A program made the translations under genes and the position numbers. Of a DNA stretch of 64,000 nucleotides, positions 38,810 through 47,496 are shown in pieces. The notes under the pieces were generated by a model. It saw only the letters and a list, made by a program, of their open reading frames with translations, had not been told where the DNA came from and did no database searches. The stretch comes from Planctomycetota bacterium. Lineage in GTDB: Bacteria > Planctomycetota > UBA1135 > GCA-002686595. Numbering within the stretch: the first letter of the stretch is position 1; every line of letters begins with the position of its first letter. Where the stretch lies: NCBI GenBank assembly GCA_020853575.1, contig JADYYP010000082.1:1-64000 (forward strand). The letters run 5' to 3'.

Positions 38810-39376
38810 ATGCGCATCATCGCCGGCGAGCATCGTGGCCGTCTGCTCAAGACTCCTGACGGCATGGGCACGCGTCCGATGCTCGACCGCGTTCGCGAGG
38901 CCGTGTTCTCGGCGATCGGCGAGCGCGTCGTCGACGCCCGCGTCCTCGACCTGTTCGCCGGGACCGGCAGCCTGGGCCTGGAGGCCCTGAGCCGCGGTGC
39001 GCTCGAGGCCCTGATGGTCGAGCGCGATCGGCGCGTGCTCGACCTGTTGCGCCGCAACGTCGAGGATTTGGCGCTGGAAGACCGCGCCACGCTGCTCCAG
39101 GGCGACGCCCTCGAGAAGCGCAATTGGGGTGAGAAGGGCGCCCAGTACGACCTGGTGTTCTTCGACTCGCCCTACCCGATGCTCGACATCGGCAAGACGC
39201 GCCACGCGATTCTCTCGGCGCTGGAGACGCTGGTTTCCGAGCGGCTCGCGCGCAAGGGCCTGGTGGTGTTCCACGCGCCCAAGGAGAAGATCCAAGAGGT
39301 CGAGTTCAGCGAAGCCGTGGTCTCGACGCTGCGCGAGTACGGCACCAACGCGATCTTCTTCTTGGAGCGCAAGTGA
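38810..39376 (+). CDS. rsmD: 16S rRNA (guanine966-N2)-methyltransferase
   Basis: A 188-residue SAM-dependent methyltransferase that modifies G966 of 16S rRNA in the assembled small subunit. RsmD features are MRIIAGEHRGRLL, TRPMLDRVREAVFSAIG, the SAM motif VLDLFAGTGSLGLEALSRG, and the catalytic position in VFFDSPYPM. The usual [D/N]-P-P-[Y/F] tetrad is DSPY here (Asp119, Ser120, Pro121, Tyr122), a change at the second position. It starts 13 bases after the secreted-protein gene, and its stop overlaps the GTG start of nagA (GTGA), suggesting one transcript. Confidence 0.92.
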   Translation: MRIIAGEHRGRLLKTPDGMGTRPMLDRVREAVFSAIGERVVDARVLDLFAGTGSLGLEALSRGALEALMVERDRRVLDLLRRNVEDLALEDRATLLQGDALEKRNWGEKGAQYDLVFFDSPYPMLDIGKTRHAILSALETLVSERLARKGLVVFHAPKEKIQEVEFSEAVVSTLREYGTNAIFFLERK

Positions 39377-40533
39377 CCGAGGTCGTCGGGCGGCTCCTGA
39401 TCGGCGGCCGGCTCGCACCGGGTCGACTGACGCTCGCCGACGGCCGCATCCAGCAGATCGAGTTGGTGGCGTTCGAGCGTTCGCCGAACGAGCTCGACGT
39501 CGTCGCGCCGGGCTTGATCGACCTGCACGTGCACGGTTTCGGCGGAGGCGATCCGGTCGAGCAACTCGCGCTGATGGCCAGCGCTCTGGCGCGCGCCGGA
39601 ACGACCGCGTTCCAGCCGACGATGTTCCCCGCGCAACCAGCGCAGTTGGGCGAGCTGTGTCAGCGCACTTGGCACGAGTCGCAGCGCCTGCCGCGCGCTA
39701 CTGCACGCGTCGTCGGACTCCACCTGGAAGGGCCGTTCGTCAACCCCGAGCGCGCCGGGGCGCTGCCTCCGGAGGATCTGGCCACGCCGTCCCCCGCGGC
39801 GCTGCGCGAGCTCCTGGGGCCCGCGACCGGTGCGGGCCGCGGCATCAAGACCGTGACGCTCGCCCCAGAGCTCCCGGGCAGCGCCGATCTGATCGCCGAG
39901 CTCGTGCGCTGTGGCATCCGCGTCTCGCTGGGGCACAGCAAGGCCACCGCGGCCGATGCGCGCGCCGCCGCCAAGGCCGGCGCCGTCGGAGCGACACATC
40001 TGTTCAACGCCATGAACCCGGTCCACCACCGCGAGGTCGGGCTCGCCGGTTTCGCGCTGATCGAGCGCGCGCTGACCGCCGAGCTCATCGGCGACTTGGT
40101 GCACGTCGGCGCGGACGCCGTCGAGCTCGCGCTGGCGGCGCGCGGCCCGCGGGGGCTGGCCCTGGTCAGCGATGCACTGCGCGGAGCCGGAACCGGCTGC
40201 GACGTGTTCCACTCGCACGGGCGCGCGCACGTGATCCGCGACGGCACGGCCTACTACCCGCCGGGGGCCGAACGCCCCGAGCCGCAGCTCGCGGGCACCG
40301 CGATGGGCCAGCTCGAGATGGTGCGCCGGCTCGTCGCGCGCGGCGTCGTGGGGCTCGAGGAGGCCTTGACGATGGCCAGCGAGACCCCAGCGCGCGCGCT
40401 CGGGCTCCACGGCGAGCTCGGCGTGTTGGCGCCTGGCGCGCGGGCCGATCTGATCGTGCTGCGCGGCGCGGAGTTGTCTCTCACCGCGGTCTACATCGGC
40501 GGGCAGCGACTGCCTCCGGTCGCCGCGGCCTGA
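39373..40533 (+). CDS. nagA: N-acetylglucosamine-6-phosphate deacetylase
   Basis: A 386-residue amidohydrolase that removes acetate from GlcNAc-6-phosphate in amino-sugar and cell-wall recycling. The barrel metal motif HVHGF (His52, His54), the metal-ligand Glu in GLHLEGPF, the HSKATAADA segment, GATHLFNAMNP and the catalytic Asp in LVSDALRGAG are all present. It begins with GTG overlapping the rsmD stop by four bases, so translation is probably coupled. A nagB partner is not in the window. Confidence 0.93.
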   Translation: MTEVVGRLLIGGRLAPGRLTLADGRIQQIELVAFERSPNELDVVAPGLIDLHVHGFGGGDPVEQLALMASALARAGTTAFQPTMFPAQPAQLGELCQRTWHESQRLPRATARVVGLHLEGPFVNPERAGALPPEDLATPSPAALRELLGPATGAGRGIKTVTLAPELPGSADLIAELVRCGIRVSLGHSKATAADARAAAKAGAVGATHLFNAMNPVHHREVGLAGFALIERALTAELIGDLVHVGADAVELALAARGPRGLALVSDALRGAGTGCDVFHSHGRAHVIRDGTAYYPPGAERPEPQLAGTAMGQLEMVRRLVARGVVGLEEALTMASETPARALGLHGELGVLAPGARADLIVLRGAELSLTAVYIGGQRLPPVAAA

Positions 40534-40610
40534 CGGGGAGCTGGAGCGCGCCGAATTTCGGGAGGCGCGCGAAGCTGCGGGGCGCGCGCCGTGCCGCTAC
40601 GCTCTCGCGC

Positions 40611-41816
40611 ATGCTGCGACGATGGCTGGCTTGCGGTGGCGTGGTGTGGGTGGGCTCGTTCGGCGTGGCGCAGGAAGCGCCCGGCAGCGCGCCGCAGCGC
40701 GCGCAGGCCGCGGACCCGGCCTTGCCCGATCTCGCGGCCCAGGTGAAACGCGCGACGACACTGCTCGTCGAATGCCAGGAGACGCTCGACCAGCAGAGCA
40801 TGCGCGACGAATGGCCCTACGAAGGCGTGTACCGCGAGGGCCGCGACATTCCGCTCGGCTATCGCATCGGCGGCACCTCGATCGTCGCCTGGGCGCTGAT
40901 CGAGTCGCCGCACTACGAGCGCTCGGACGAAGCCCGCGCGGCCGTGGCGCGCGGCGTGGCCTTCGTGCTCGAGCATCTCGAGCACTCCAAGATGTCGATC
41001 GGCTTCGATGCCAGCTACGACGTGCGCGGCTGGGGGCACACCTATGCGCTGAATCTGTTCCTGCGCTTGCGCGCGAAGAAGCTCGTGCCCGAAGGGCAGT
41101 CGCAGGCGATCGACCGTTGGATCACGGCACTCGTCGATGTCCTGCAGAAGACCGAGATCGTCGAGAGCGGCGGTTGGAACTACGCGCGCTCGAAGGGCGG
41201 CTCGAAGCCGGCTCCGGCGTCGCCGTTCATGACCGCTCCGACGTTGCTCGCGCTGTTCGAGGCGCGAGCGCAAGGCGAAGCGGTCGATCAGACGGTCGTG
41301 CAACGCGCGCTCGATGCGCTCGCCGAGTGCCGCACGGAGGCCGGAGCGATTCCCTACAACACGGCCGCGACCAAGGACGAGTGGCCCGGTGCGATCGGGC
41401 GCTCGGCGGTCACCGAGTACACGTTGTTGCTCGCCGGTCGCAGCGATGTCACACGCGTGCGCCGGGCTCTCGATCAATTCCTGGAGCACTGGGAGTGGCT
41501 CGAGAAGCGCCGCAAGGGCACGGGCACGCACGTGCCGCCCTACGGGATCGCGCCCTACTACGTGTTCTATGCGCACGGCTACGCCGCGCAGGCGATCGAG
41601 TTCCTGCCCGAGGCGGAGCGCGCCGGGTACCGCAAGCGCTTGCTCGAACGCTTGTTCCAGGTCCAGGAACAGTCCGGCGGCTGGAATGACCGTGTCTTCC
41701 CGCGCAGCGAGAACTTCGGCACGGCGATGGGGCTGCTCGCCATGCTCGCGCCGACCCTGCCGCGTCCGACGGGCTGGAGCCCGAAGGCCGAGAGCGCGGC
41801 GAGCGGTGCCAAGTAG
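40611..41816 (+). CDS. Exported alpha-toroid protein, paralogue of the gene at 35536
   Basis: A 401-residue protein with a signal peptide (LACGGVVWVGSFGVAQ). It shows toroid repeats such as ATTLLVECQETLDQQ, AVARGVAFVLEHLEHS, GGWNYARSKGG, ALDALAECRTEAGAIPYN and QEQSGGWNDRVFPRSENFGTAMGLLAML. The closing segments (YAAQAIEFLPEAERAGYRKRL; EQSGGWNDRVFP) line up with those of the paralogue (YAGQVINELPEAERGAWHKKL; KIQWSDGSSIDFP), so one arose by duplication. No terpene-cyclase acid motif. Likely cell-envelope or periplasmic protein of unknown role. Confidence 0.75.
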   Translation: MLRRWLACGGVVWVGSFGVAQEAPGSAPQRAQAADPALPDLAAQVKRATTLLVECQETLDQQSMRDEWPYEGVYREGRDIPLGYRIGGTSIVAWALIESPHYERSDEARAAVARGVAFVLEHLEHSKMSIGFDASYDVRGWGHTYALNLFLRLRAKKLVPEGQSQAIDRWITALVDVLQKTEIVESGGWNYARSKGGSKPAPASPFMTAPTLLALFEARAQGEAVDQTVVQRALDALAECRTEAGAIPYNTAATKDEWPGAIGRSAVTEYTLLLAGRSDVTRVRRALDQFLEHWEWLEKRRKGTGTHVPPYGIAPYYVFYAHGYAAQAIEFLPEAERAGYRKRLLERLFQVQEQSGGWNDRVFPRSENFGTAMGLLAMLAPTLPRPTGWSPKAESAASGAK

Positions 41817-41976
41817 TCCACCTCGCGGCGGGGCTTTTACGAAAAGGCGCACGGCGCATCCGCGCTTGGTGCGTCAAGCTGATCGCGGTTGCGCGCGCTG
41901 GGCGCGTCGAAGCCGCGCTCGCTCGCAAGATTCCCGGACCGCTTCCACTACCCGCATTCTGTACCCGGAGGAAAGC

Positions 41977-42414
41977 ATGACCGTCGAAGTGAACGAACTC
42001 GCTCAACGCGTCTCGCGGCTCGAGACGGAGAACCGCCGCCTCAAGCGCATCGGATTGGGACTCGCCGCGCTCGCCGGCGCAGTCACGCTGTGCAGCGCGG
42101 CGATGGTCGTGTGCGACACCGTGTACGGCGAACGCTTCGTGATCCGCGACACCGGCGGGCGCGAGCGCGCGGTGATCACGGCCTACGAGACGCGCGGCTT
42201 GCCGCAACTCCAGCTGATGAACCAGAAGGGCCAGAAAGCGCTGACCCTGGGCGTCGCCGAGGACGGCCGCGCCTATCTCGAAGTCGCCGACAACGCGGGC
42301 AAACCGGTGCGCAGCTTCTTCGCCGTGGGTGCCGAGGGCAACGCGACCATCGAAAAGCCCGCGCCGCAGCCCGAGAAGAAGAAGGACGGCGAGGTCGCCC
42401 TGGCGACGCGCTGA
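41977..42414 (+). CDS. Membrane-anchored coiled-coil protein with repeated D-G strands
   Basis: A 145-residue protein: a short N-terminal coiled coil (ELAQRVSRLETENRRLKR), one membrane segment (GLGLAALAGAVTLCSAAMVV), then an outer part of repeated short beta strands (RFVIRDTGGRERAVIT, PQLQLMNQKGQKALTLGVAEDGRAYLEVADNAG) of a type common in planctomycete envelope proteins. The tail is Lys/Glu rich. GGAGG is five bases before the ATG. Function unknown. Confidence 0.65.
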   Translation: MTVEVNELAQRVSRLETENRRLKRIGLGLAALAGAVTLCSAAMVVCDTVYGERFVIRDTGGRERAVITAYETRGLPQLQLMNQKGQKALTLGVAEDGRAYLEVADNAGKPVRSFFAVGAEGNATIEKPAPQPEKKKDGEVALATR

Positions 42415-42436
42415 ACGACCACCCGCTCCGGCATAC

Positions 42437-42472
42437 CTCGGCCCCGCGGCTCACTGCGAGCGCGGGGCCGAG
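42437..42472. terminator. Strong convergent terminator hairpin
   Basis: CTCGGCCCCGCG (42437-42448) and CGCGGGGCCGAG (42461-42472) make a perfect 12-bp stem with a 12-base loop. The arsC stop codon (42453-42451) lies in the loop, and one arm is inside the arsC coding end. It can end both the rightward gene at 42414 and arsC, although there is no T run. Confidence 0.55.
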
Positions 42473-42879
42473 TCGTTCGCGAGCGCTTGGGCGAGCTGCG
42501 CGACGTGCTCGCGGACCAGATCGCGCACGCGGGCGAACTCCGCCGGCGCCATGTCCTTGGGTTGGGGGATCTGCCAGTCGATGCGCCGCCGGGCGCGCAG
42601 GTTCGGGCAGGCGTCTCCACAGCCCATCGTGACCACGAAGTCCCATTCGATGTCGGGCAGCGTCGCGAGCGACTTCGAGGCGTGGCGCGTCAGGTCGTAG
42701 CCGAGCTCGGCCATGGCCGCGATGGCCTTGGGGTTGATCACGCCGCTGGCCTGCGAGCCCGCGCTCGCGGCCTCGAGTCGATCGGCGAACGACAGGCGCG
42801 CGAAAGCCTCGGCCATCTGGCTGCGGCAAGAATTCTCGACGCACACGAACAGCACGCGCGGTTTGGGGCTCTCGCTCAT
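42451..42879 (-). CDS. arsC: Arsenate reductase, low-molecular-weight phosphatase type
   Basis: A 142-residue enzyme that reduces arsenate to arsenite for export. The phosphatase loop is CVENSCR (Cys13 to Arg19), followed by SQMAEAF. The resolving-cysteine region is TMGCGDACPN (Cys87, Cys91), as in thioredoxin-coupled ArsC of the pI258 type. The segment DWQIPQPKD carries the conserved acidic loop. Divergent from arsR with 87 bases between starts, the usual site for ArsR control. Confidence 0.9.
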   Translation of the reverse strand: MSESPKPRVLFVCVENSCRSQMAEAFARLSFADRLEAASAGSQASGVINPKAIAAMAELGYDLTRHASKSLATLPDIEWDFVVTMGCGDACPNLRARRRIDWQIPQPKDMAPAEFARVRDLVREHVAQLAQALANDSAPRSQ

Positions 42880-42966
42880 GAACGGGGACAACCTCGAGAT
42901 CGGCTCAGGCGACTCTTGGAGCTCGGAGCAGACTCCGAGGCTCGCGCACTCTATCGTAGAACGACG

Positions 42967-43296
42967 ATGAGAGCGAAATCCTGCTGTCCGCCTCCGCGTC
43001 CCGCACGGTCGCGCGCAACGAGCGGAGCCGCAGCCGAACGCGAACTCGCGCGCTTGGCGAAAGCCCTCGGCCATCCTGCCCGGGTCAAGATCCTCAGGCT
43101 GCTGATCCGGGAGCGTGAGTGCGTTTGTGGCAGCGTCGTGGATCGTCTTACCCTGGCACAGTCCACCGTTTCGCAGCACCTGGCGGTGCTCAAGGACGCT
43201 GGCTTGATCCGCGGAACGGTCCGCGGACCGCGGTCGTGCTACTGCGTCGAGCCCAGCGCACTGCAGCGCCTGCGCGAGCTGGTGGAGGGACTTTGA
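42967..43296 (+). CDS. arsR: ArsR-family metal-responsive repressor
   Basis: A 109-residue winged-helix repressor. The core LAKALGHPARVKILRLLIRERECVCGSVVDRL has the ArsR signature with two Cys in ECVCG, a likely arsenite-binding pair, followed by the recognition helix STVSQHLAVLKDAGLI and the wing RGTVRGPRSCYCVE with further Cys. An extra CC pair lies near the N terminus. It should bind the 87-base arsC-arsR gap and release DNA when As(III) binds. The acr3 gene starts seven bases after its stop. Confidence 0.9.
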   Translation: MRAKSCCPPPRPARSRATSGAAAERELARLAKALGHPARVKILRLLIRERECVCGSVVDRLTLAQSTVSQHLAVLKDAGLIRGTVRGPRSCYCVEPSALQRLRELVEGL

Positions 43297-43303
43297 GAGC
43301 GCC

Positions 43304-44398
43304 ATGTCCGAGCCCCTGGAATGCCCGCGGCCAGGTGCGACCGCCATCCGCGGTCGACTGTCTTTCTTGGACCGCCACCTGACGCTCTGGATCCTGCTCG
43401 CCATGGCGGTCGGCGTGCTGCTCGGTCGCTGCGTGCCACAGTTCTCCAACCTACTGCGTTCGCTGAGTATCGGATCGACCTCGATCCCGATCGCGGTGGG
43501 CTTGATCTTGATGCTGTACCCGCCGCTGGCCAAAGTGCGCTACGAAGCGCTGGGCCGAGTTCTCGACGATCGACGACTGCTCGTGATGTCGCTGATGTTG
43601 AACTGGATCATCGGGCCACTGCTGATGTTCGGGTTGGCGGCCGTGTTCCTGCACGATCGGCCCGAGTACATGCTCGGACTGAGCCTGATCGGAGTCGCGC
43701 GCTGCATCGCGATGGTGATCGTCTGGAACGACCTCGCCGGTGGCGATCGCGAGACGTGTGCTGCGTTGGTCGCGATCAACTCGCTGTTCCAGATCGTGGC
43801 GTTTTCGCTGTACGCCTGGTTCTTCGCCACGGTTCTCCCGACTTGGATCGGGTTGCCCGGCGTCGGCGTCGACATCGGGACGGCCGAGATCGCGACGAGC
43901 GTCGGGATCTACCTGGGCATTCCGTTCGTTGCCGGCTTCTTGACGCGCTGGTTTGCGGTGCAGGCACGCGGACGGGAGTGGTTCGAGGCTCGCGTCGCGG
44001 CGAGGCTTGGACCGCTCACGCTGATCTCGCTGCTGTTCACGATCGTCGTCATGTTCTCGCTGAAGGGCGACTCGATCGTGCGCGAGCCCACGGACGTGCT
44101 GCGCATCGCGCTGCCACTCCTCGTCTACTTCGTGCTGATGTTCGTGAGCGCGCTGGCTCTGAGCTGGCGAGCCGGGGCGAGCTACGAGCAGTCGGTGACG
44201 CTCTCCTTCACCGCGGCTTCGAACAACTTCGAGCTGGCCATCGCCGTCGCCGTCGCCACGTTTGGGATCGACAGCGGCGCGTCGCTGGTGGCCGTGATCG
44301 GTCCCTTGGTCGAGGTGCCGGTCTTGATCGGATTGGTGCGAATGGCGCTGTGGTTGAAGCCGCGCTGGCGTGCCTTCGGACGCGAAGCACAGGGCTGA
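43304..44398 (+). CDS. acr3: Arsenite efflux permease of the ACR3 family
   Basis: A 364-residue inner-membrane protein with about ten hydrophobic segments that exports arsenite using the proton gradient. ACR3 hallmarks are LTLWILLAMAVGVLLG, LMLNWIIGPLLMFGLA, the essential cysteine region GVARCIAMVIVWNDLAGGD (Cys134), and SFTAASNNFELAIAVAVATFG near the end. It is not the unrelated ArsB type. Forms an operon with arsR and a resistance cluster with divergent arsC. Confidence 0.94.
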   Translation: MSEPLECPRPGATAIRGRLSFLDRHLTLWILLAMAVGVLLGRCVPQFSNLLRSLSIGSTSIPIAVGLILMLYPPLAKVRYEALGRVLDDRRLLVMSLMLNWIIGPLLMFGLAAVFLHDRPEYMLGLSLIGVARCIAMVIVWNDLAGGDRETCAALVAINSLFQIVAFSLYAWFFATVLPTWIGLPGVGVDIGTAEIATSVGIYLGIPFVAGFLTRWFAVQARGREWFEARVAARLGPLTLISLLFTIVVMFSLKGDSIVREPTDVLRIALPLLVYFVLMFVSALALSWRAGASYEQSVTLSFTAASNNFELAIAVAVATFGIDSGASLVAVIGPLVEVPVLIGLVRMALWLKPRWRAFGREAQG

Positions 44399-44469
44399 AC
44401 CGTCCCGGTCGTGGGAGGTGTTGCCTTCGATTCCATGGGCCGCTGCATGGCTGTGCCGATGACCTGCGG

Positions 44470-45117
44470 ATGCAGTGGAGAGCATCTCGAGCTGCCGTGC
44501 TCACTTGGGCCGCGGTCGCGCTCGCGGGCGGCGCGTTGCTCGCGCACCGCCGCGTCGCGTTCGAGGACCTTCCGCAGGCGGAGCTCTCCGGCCTGTACGG
44601 CGATCCGCAGGAGTACCTCGGCCAGACGCTGCGCATCCAGGTGCAGGTCGAAGGCGAGCTCACGCAGTGGAATCCGTTCCTGACGCGCTTCGGCGAGCGC
44701 GACTATCGCGCGCTGCGCTGTTGGAGCGATTCGCAGTTCCTGTGGCAGCCCGAGGACTGGGACGCGCCGCTGGCGCTGCTGTTCGCGCGCCGCGGAAGCG
44801 AAGCCGAGGCCGCCTTGGCCAAGCTCCCCAAGTTCACGCACTGCGAGGCGCTGGTGAGCGTGCGCCAAGTGTTCATGGGCCGTCCGTGGCTCGAGGTGCG
44901 CTCGTTGGTGGCCCTGGGCGACTCGATCCAAGAGGGCTCGATCCTGCACGCGTCGCGCGCGCTGCGCTGGGCCGAAGAGCGCCGCTGGTCGGCGGCCGTC
45001 GACGATTTCGAGCGCGCTTTGGTGGGGCCGATGCCCGAGGCCGCGCGGCGCGAGCTGCGACGCTTGCGCGACGTCGCGCGGGGCGAGCTCGACTCCTCCT
45101 CGTCCAGCTCGCGCTGA
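44470..45117 (+). CDS. Membrane-anchored protein of unknown function
   Basis: A 215-residue protein with an N-terminal hydrophobic segment (AAVLTWAAVALAGGALLA). The outer part has a strand-rich middle (YLGQTLRIQVQVEGELTQWNP, HCEALVSVRQVFMGRPWLEVRSLVAL), resembling OB-like barrels, then a helical end with a TPR-like pair (ASRALRWAEERRWSAAVDDFERALVGPM) and a Ser tail. No family recognised. It converges on the aldolase-like gene with only ten bases between stops. Confidence 0.6.
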   Translation: MQWRASRAAVLTWAAVALAGGALLAHRRVAFEDLPQAELSGLYGDPQEYLGQTLRIQVQVEGELTQWNPFLTRFGERDYRALRCWSDSQFLWQPEDWDAPLALLFARRGSEAEAALAKLPKFTHCEALVSVRQVFMGRPWLEVRSLVALGDSIQEGSILHASRALRWAEERRWSAAVDDFERALVGPMPEAARRELRRLRDVARGELDSSSSSSR

Positions 45118-45127
45118 AGCCCGGCCC

Positions 45128-46234
45128 TCAGTCGGTTCGAGGCCAGCTCCCGCTCTCGTGCCCGCTCGCGCTCACCGGCGCGATCTCGAGCACCTGCTCG
45201 CCCTCGAGCAACACCGCAGTGTGCGCCAGGTTGATCATCGGGCACACGTGGCGCGGGACGAGCTCGAGCAGCTCGCCCAGCCGTGGAGCACGGCCCGATC
45301 CGAGCTCGAGCGGCAGGTGTTCCTCGCTGGGTTTCGCCGCGCGCGCGTCGCAGCCCCTGACGCCCACGCACGGATCGCCCGCGGCCGCGTCCAGCGACTT
45401 CGAGCCGGCGTCGAGCGTCACGCGACCCGCGCGCGGCGCACTGATGACCCGCGCGAGCACGCTCGCTGCGCATTCGAAGCCCTCGATGCCGAGCGCGGCG
45501 CTGTTGAGATCCCAGTACACGACGATGCCCGGCGAGACGCTGTGGAGCAGCGCGCGCAGGCCCGGGTGCTCGAGCGCTTCGAGGAACGTCGGCGTGCCGC
45601 TGGTGATGGTCTCGCGGCGCTCCAAGCCGAGCTCGAGCGCGAGCGCGCACAGCTCGTCGAACAGCGGGGCGCACGCCGCGCGGCGCTCGGATGCGCTCGG
45701 CAATCGGATGTGTCCCTCGTAGGCGTGGAGCCCGCGCAAGTCCTCCCCGCAAGCATCGACGACGGCCCGGACACGCGCGCGATCGGCCAGCGCGATCCCG
45801 CTGCGACCGAATTGCGGGTCGAGGTCGACGAACAGACCCAGGCGAGCGCCGTGCGCGCGCACTTCGCGGACGTGCTCGAGGTCCTCGGTCAAGATCGACA
45901 GCGTGTGCCGCGGAAACACGTGTGCCAGGTGCGCGATGCGAGCGAGGTTCGCGCCGCGGTGCGCCATGGCCACCAAGAGGTCGATCGCGAGGCCGGCGCG
46001 CTCGGCGAGCTCGCACAGCACGAGGGCCTCGCGCGACGTCGCGCACTTGAAGCGCCGCAGTCCGGCGTCGAGCAGCAGCTGTTGCACCTGCGGCACCTTG
46101 GCGGTCTTCACGTGCGGTCGCCAGCGCTGCAGGCCTCCGTGCGGCTCGAGCAAGCCGCGCATGCGCTCGAGATTGGCGCGCACGCGGTCCAGCCGGATCA
46201 GGAGCGCCGGAGTCTGCAGTTGGTCGAGGTTCAT
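45128..46234 (-). CDS. D-threonine aldolase / D-serine dehydratase-like PLP enzyme
   Basis: A 368-residue fold-III PLP enzyme. The N terminus LQTPALLIRLDRVRANLERM leads to the Schiff-base Lys in RPHVKTAKVPQ; barrel segments LGLFVDLDPQFGRSGI, GLHAYEGHIRL and TSGTPTFLEALEH follow; the C-terminal domain has the metal-binding PRHVCPMINLAHT and the GVRGC region. These features fit the DTA/DSD group, which cleaves D-threonine or related 3-hydroxy-D-amino acids, or dehydrates D-serine, with a divalent metal. The exact substrate cannot be read from sequence. Its ATG overlaps the stop of the four-Cys gene (ATGA). Confidence 0.85.
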   Translation of the reverse strand: MNLDQLQTPALLIRLDRVRANLERMRGLLEPHGGLQRWRPHVKTAKVPQVQQLLLDAGLRRFKCATSREALVLCELAERAGLAIDLLVAMAHRGANLARIAHLAHVFPRHTLSILTEDLEHVREVRAHGARLGLFVDLDPQFGRSGIALADRARVRAVVDACGEDLRGLHAYEGHIRLPSASERRAACAPLFDELCALALELGLERRETITSGTPTFLEALEHPGLRALLHSVSPGIVVYWDLNSAALGIEGFECAASVLARVISAPRAGRVTLDAGSKSLDAAAGDPCVGVRGCDARAAKPSEEHLPLELGSGRAPRLGELLELVPRHVCPMINLAHTAVLLEGEQVLEIAPVSASGHESGSWPRTD

Positions 46235-46458
46235 CGCGGATGGGGAGCCGGGTGTTTCGGCTCGAAGCCCTGGCACTCGCTGCCCGACGCCGCGCGCACC
46301 TCGAGCATCGGCAAGCGGCTCGACTTGATGCCGAAGGCGCGGCAGGCGTGCGGATGGCTGCGCTCGTGCGTGATCCAGTAGTGCACGCAGCGCGTGCAGT
46401 GGACCGCCTCTGCGTTGTCGAGTTCGTCGGGCTTCACGGCTCGGGAGCGCGCTAGCAT
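46231..46458 (-). CDS. Small four-cysteine (zinc-ribbon-like) protein
   Basis: A 75-residue soluble protein with two Cys pairs: CTRCVHYWITHERSHPHAC and a C-terminal ECQGF, around a conserved-looking core HACRAFGIKSSRLPMLEV. I recall similar tiny proteins sometimes labelled as uracil-DNA glycosylase fragments, but no glycosylase motif is present. Zinc binding is inferred. It starts at ATG 46458, only 24 bases from the divergent GTG at 46483, and its stop overlaps the aldolase start, so it leads a two-gene operon. Confidence 0.7.
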   Translation of the reverse strand: MLARSRAVKPDELDNAEAVHCTRCVHYWITHERSHPHACRAFGIKSSRLPMLEVRAASGSECQGFEPKHPAPHPR

Positions 46459-46482
46459 GCTGCCCGAGGGAGTCCGAGAGAA

Positions 46483-47496
46483 GTGAGCATTCGCGTCCTG
46501 GGTTACGTCGCTTGCATCGCGCTGTCGTTCGCCGCGTACCGCGGGACACAGGCCGCTCCGGCGCCATCGATGCGCGCGGCGGCGCGCGCGTTCGAGGCCT
46601 CGCTGTCGAGCGAGCAACGCGCGCGAGCGTGGTTTCCGTACGACGACGCCCAGCGCCGCGACTGGCATTTCGTGCCGCGCGAGCGTCGCGGTGTGCCGCT
46701 GTCGGACCTGAACACCAAGCAGCGCGAGCTCGGCCGCGAGCTGTTGCTCAGCGCGCTGAGCGCGCGCGGTCTCCGCGCCGTCGACGACATCGTCGAGCTC
46801 GAGGACGTGTTGAAGGAGCTCGAGTCGAACCCTGGCCGCGACCGCGGGCGCTACTTCTTCTCGTTGTTCGGCGACCTCGAAGGCTCGTCGGCGTTCGGCT
46901 GGCGCTTCGAAGGCCACCACGTCTCGCTCAATTTCTCCAACCTCGAGCCGCTCGTGTGGACGACGCCGCACTTCCTCGGCGCGAGCCCAGCCACGGTCGA
47001 GGGCGGGGTGCACGCCGGTTCGCGCGCATTGGCGCGCGAGGAGGATCTCGGCCGCGCTCTGGCGCTCGGGTTCGAGGGCGAGGCGCGCGCGCTGGCGCTG
47101 CTCGCGGGGACTCCGCCGGCCGACGTGCTGCTCTCGCCGGGTCACGACGAGCTGCTCGCCGCGAGCGGAATCACGCTGGCCGCGATGAGCGCCGAGCAGC
47201 AAGCGCGCTTCTGGGAGCTCGCCGAGGTCTACATCGGCCGGTTCGACGCAGCCCAAGCCGAGCTCGAGCGCTCGCGCATGCGTGCGCTCGACCCGCGCGA
47301 GCTGCGCTTCGTGTGGATCGGCTCGCTGCAACCGCGCCAGCCGCACTACTACCGCATCCAGGGTCCGCGCTTCGCGATCGAGTACGACAACACGCAGAAC
47401 GGCGCGAACCACGTGCACACGCTGTGGCGCGATCTCGATCACGACTTCGGCGATGCCTTGCGCGAGCACCGGCGCTCCGAGCACGGCGAGAAGTAG
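46483..47496 (+). CDS. DUF3500 family exported protein
   Basis: A 337-residue protein with a short signal peptide (VLGYVACIALSFAAYRGTQA). DUF3500 features include WHFVPRERRGVPLSDLNTKQRELGRELL, YFFSLFGDLEGSSAFGWRFEGHHVSLNF and the end HYYRIQGPRFAIEYDNTQNGANHVHTLWRD. The family's activity is not established to my knowledge; conserved His, Asp and Asn near the end hint at a metal site. GTG start with a GAGAG a few bases upstream. Confidence 0.82.
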   Translation: MSIRVLGYVACIALSFAAYRGTQAAPAPSMRAAARAFEASLSSEQRARAWFPYDDAQRRDWHFVPRERRGVPLSDLNTKQRELGRELLLSALSARGLRAVDDIVELEDVLKELESNPGRDRGRYFFSLFGDLEGSSAFGWRFEGHHVSLNFSNLEPLVWTTPHFLGASPATVEGGVHAGSRALAREEDLGRALALGFEGEARALALLAGTPPADVLLSPGHDELLAASGITLAAMSAEQQARFWELAEVYIGRFDAAQAELERSRMRALDPRELRFVWIGSLQPRQPHYYRIQGPRFAIEYDNTQNGANHVHTLWRDLDHDFGDALREHRRSEHGEK

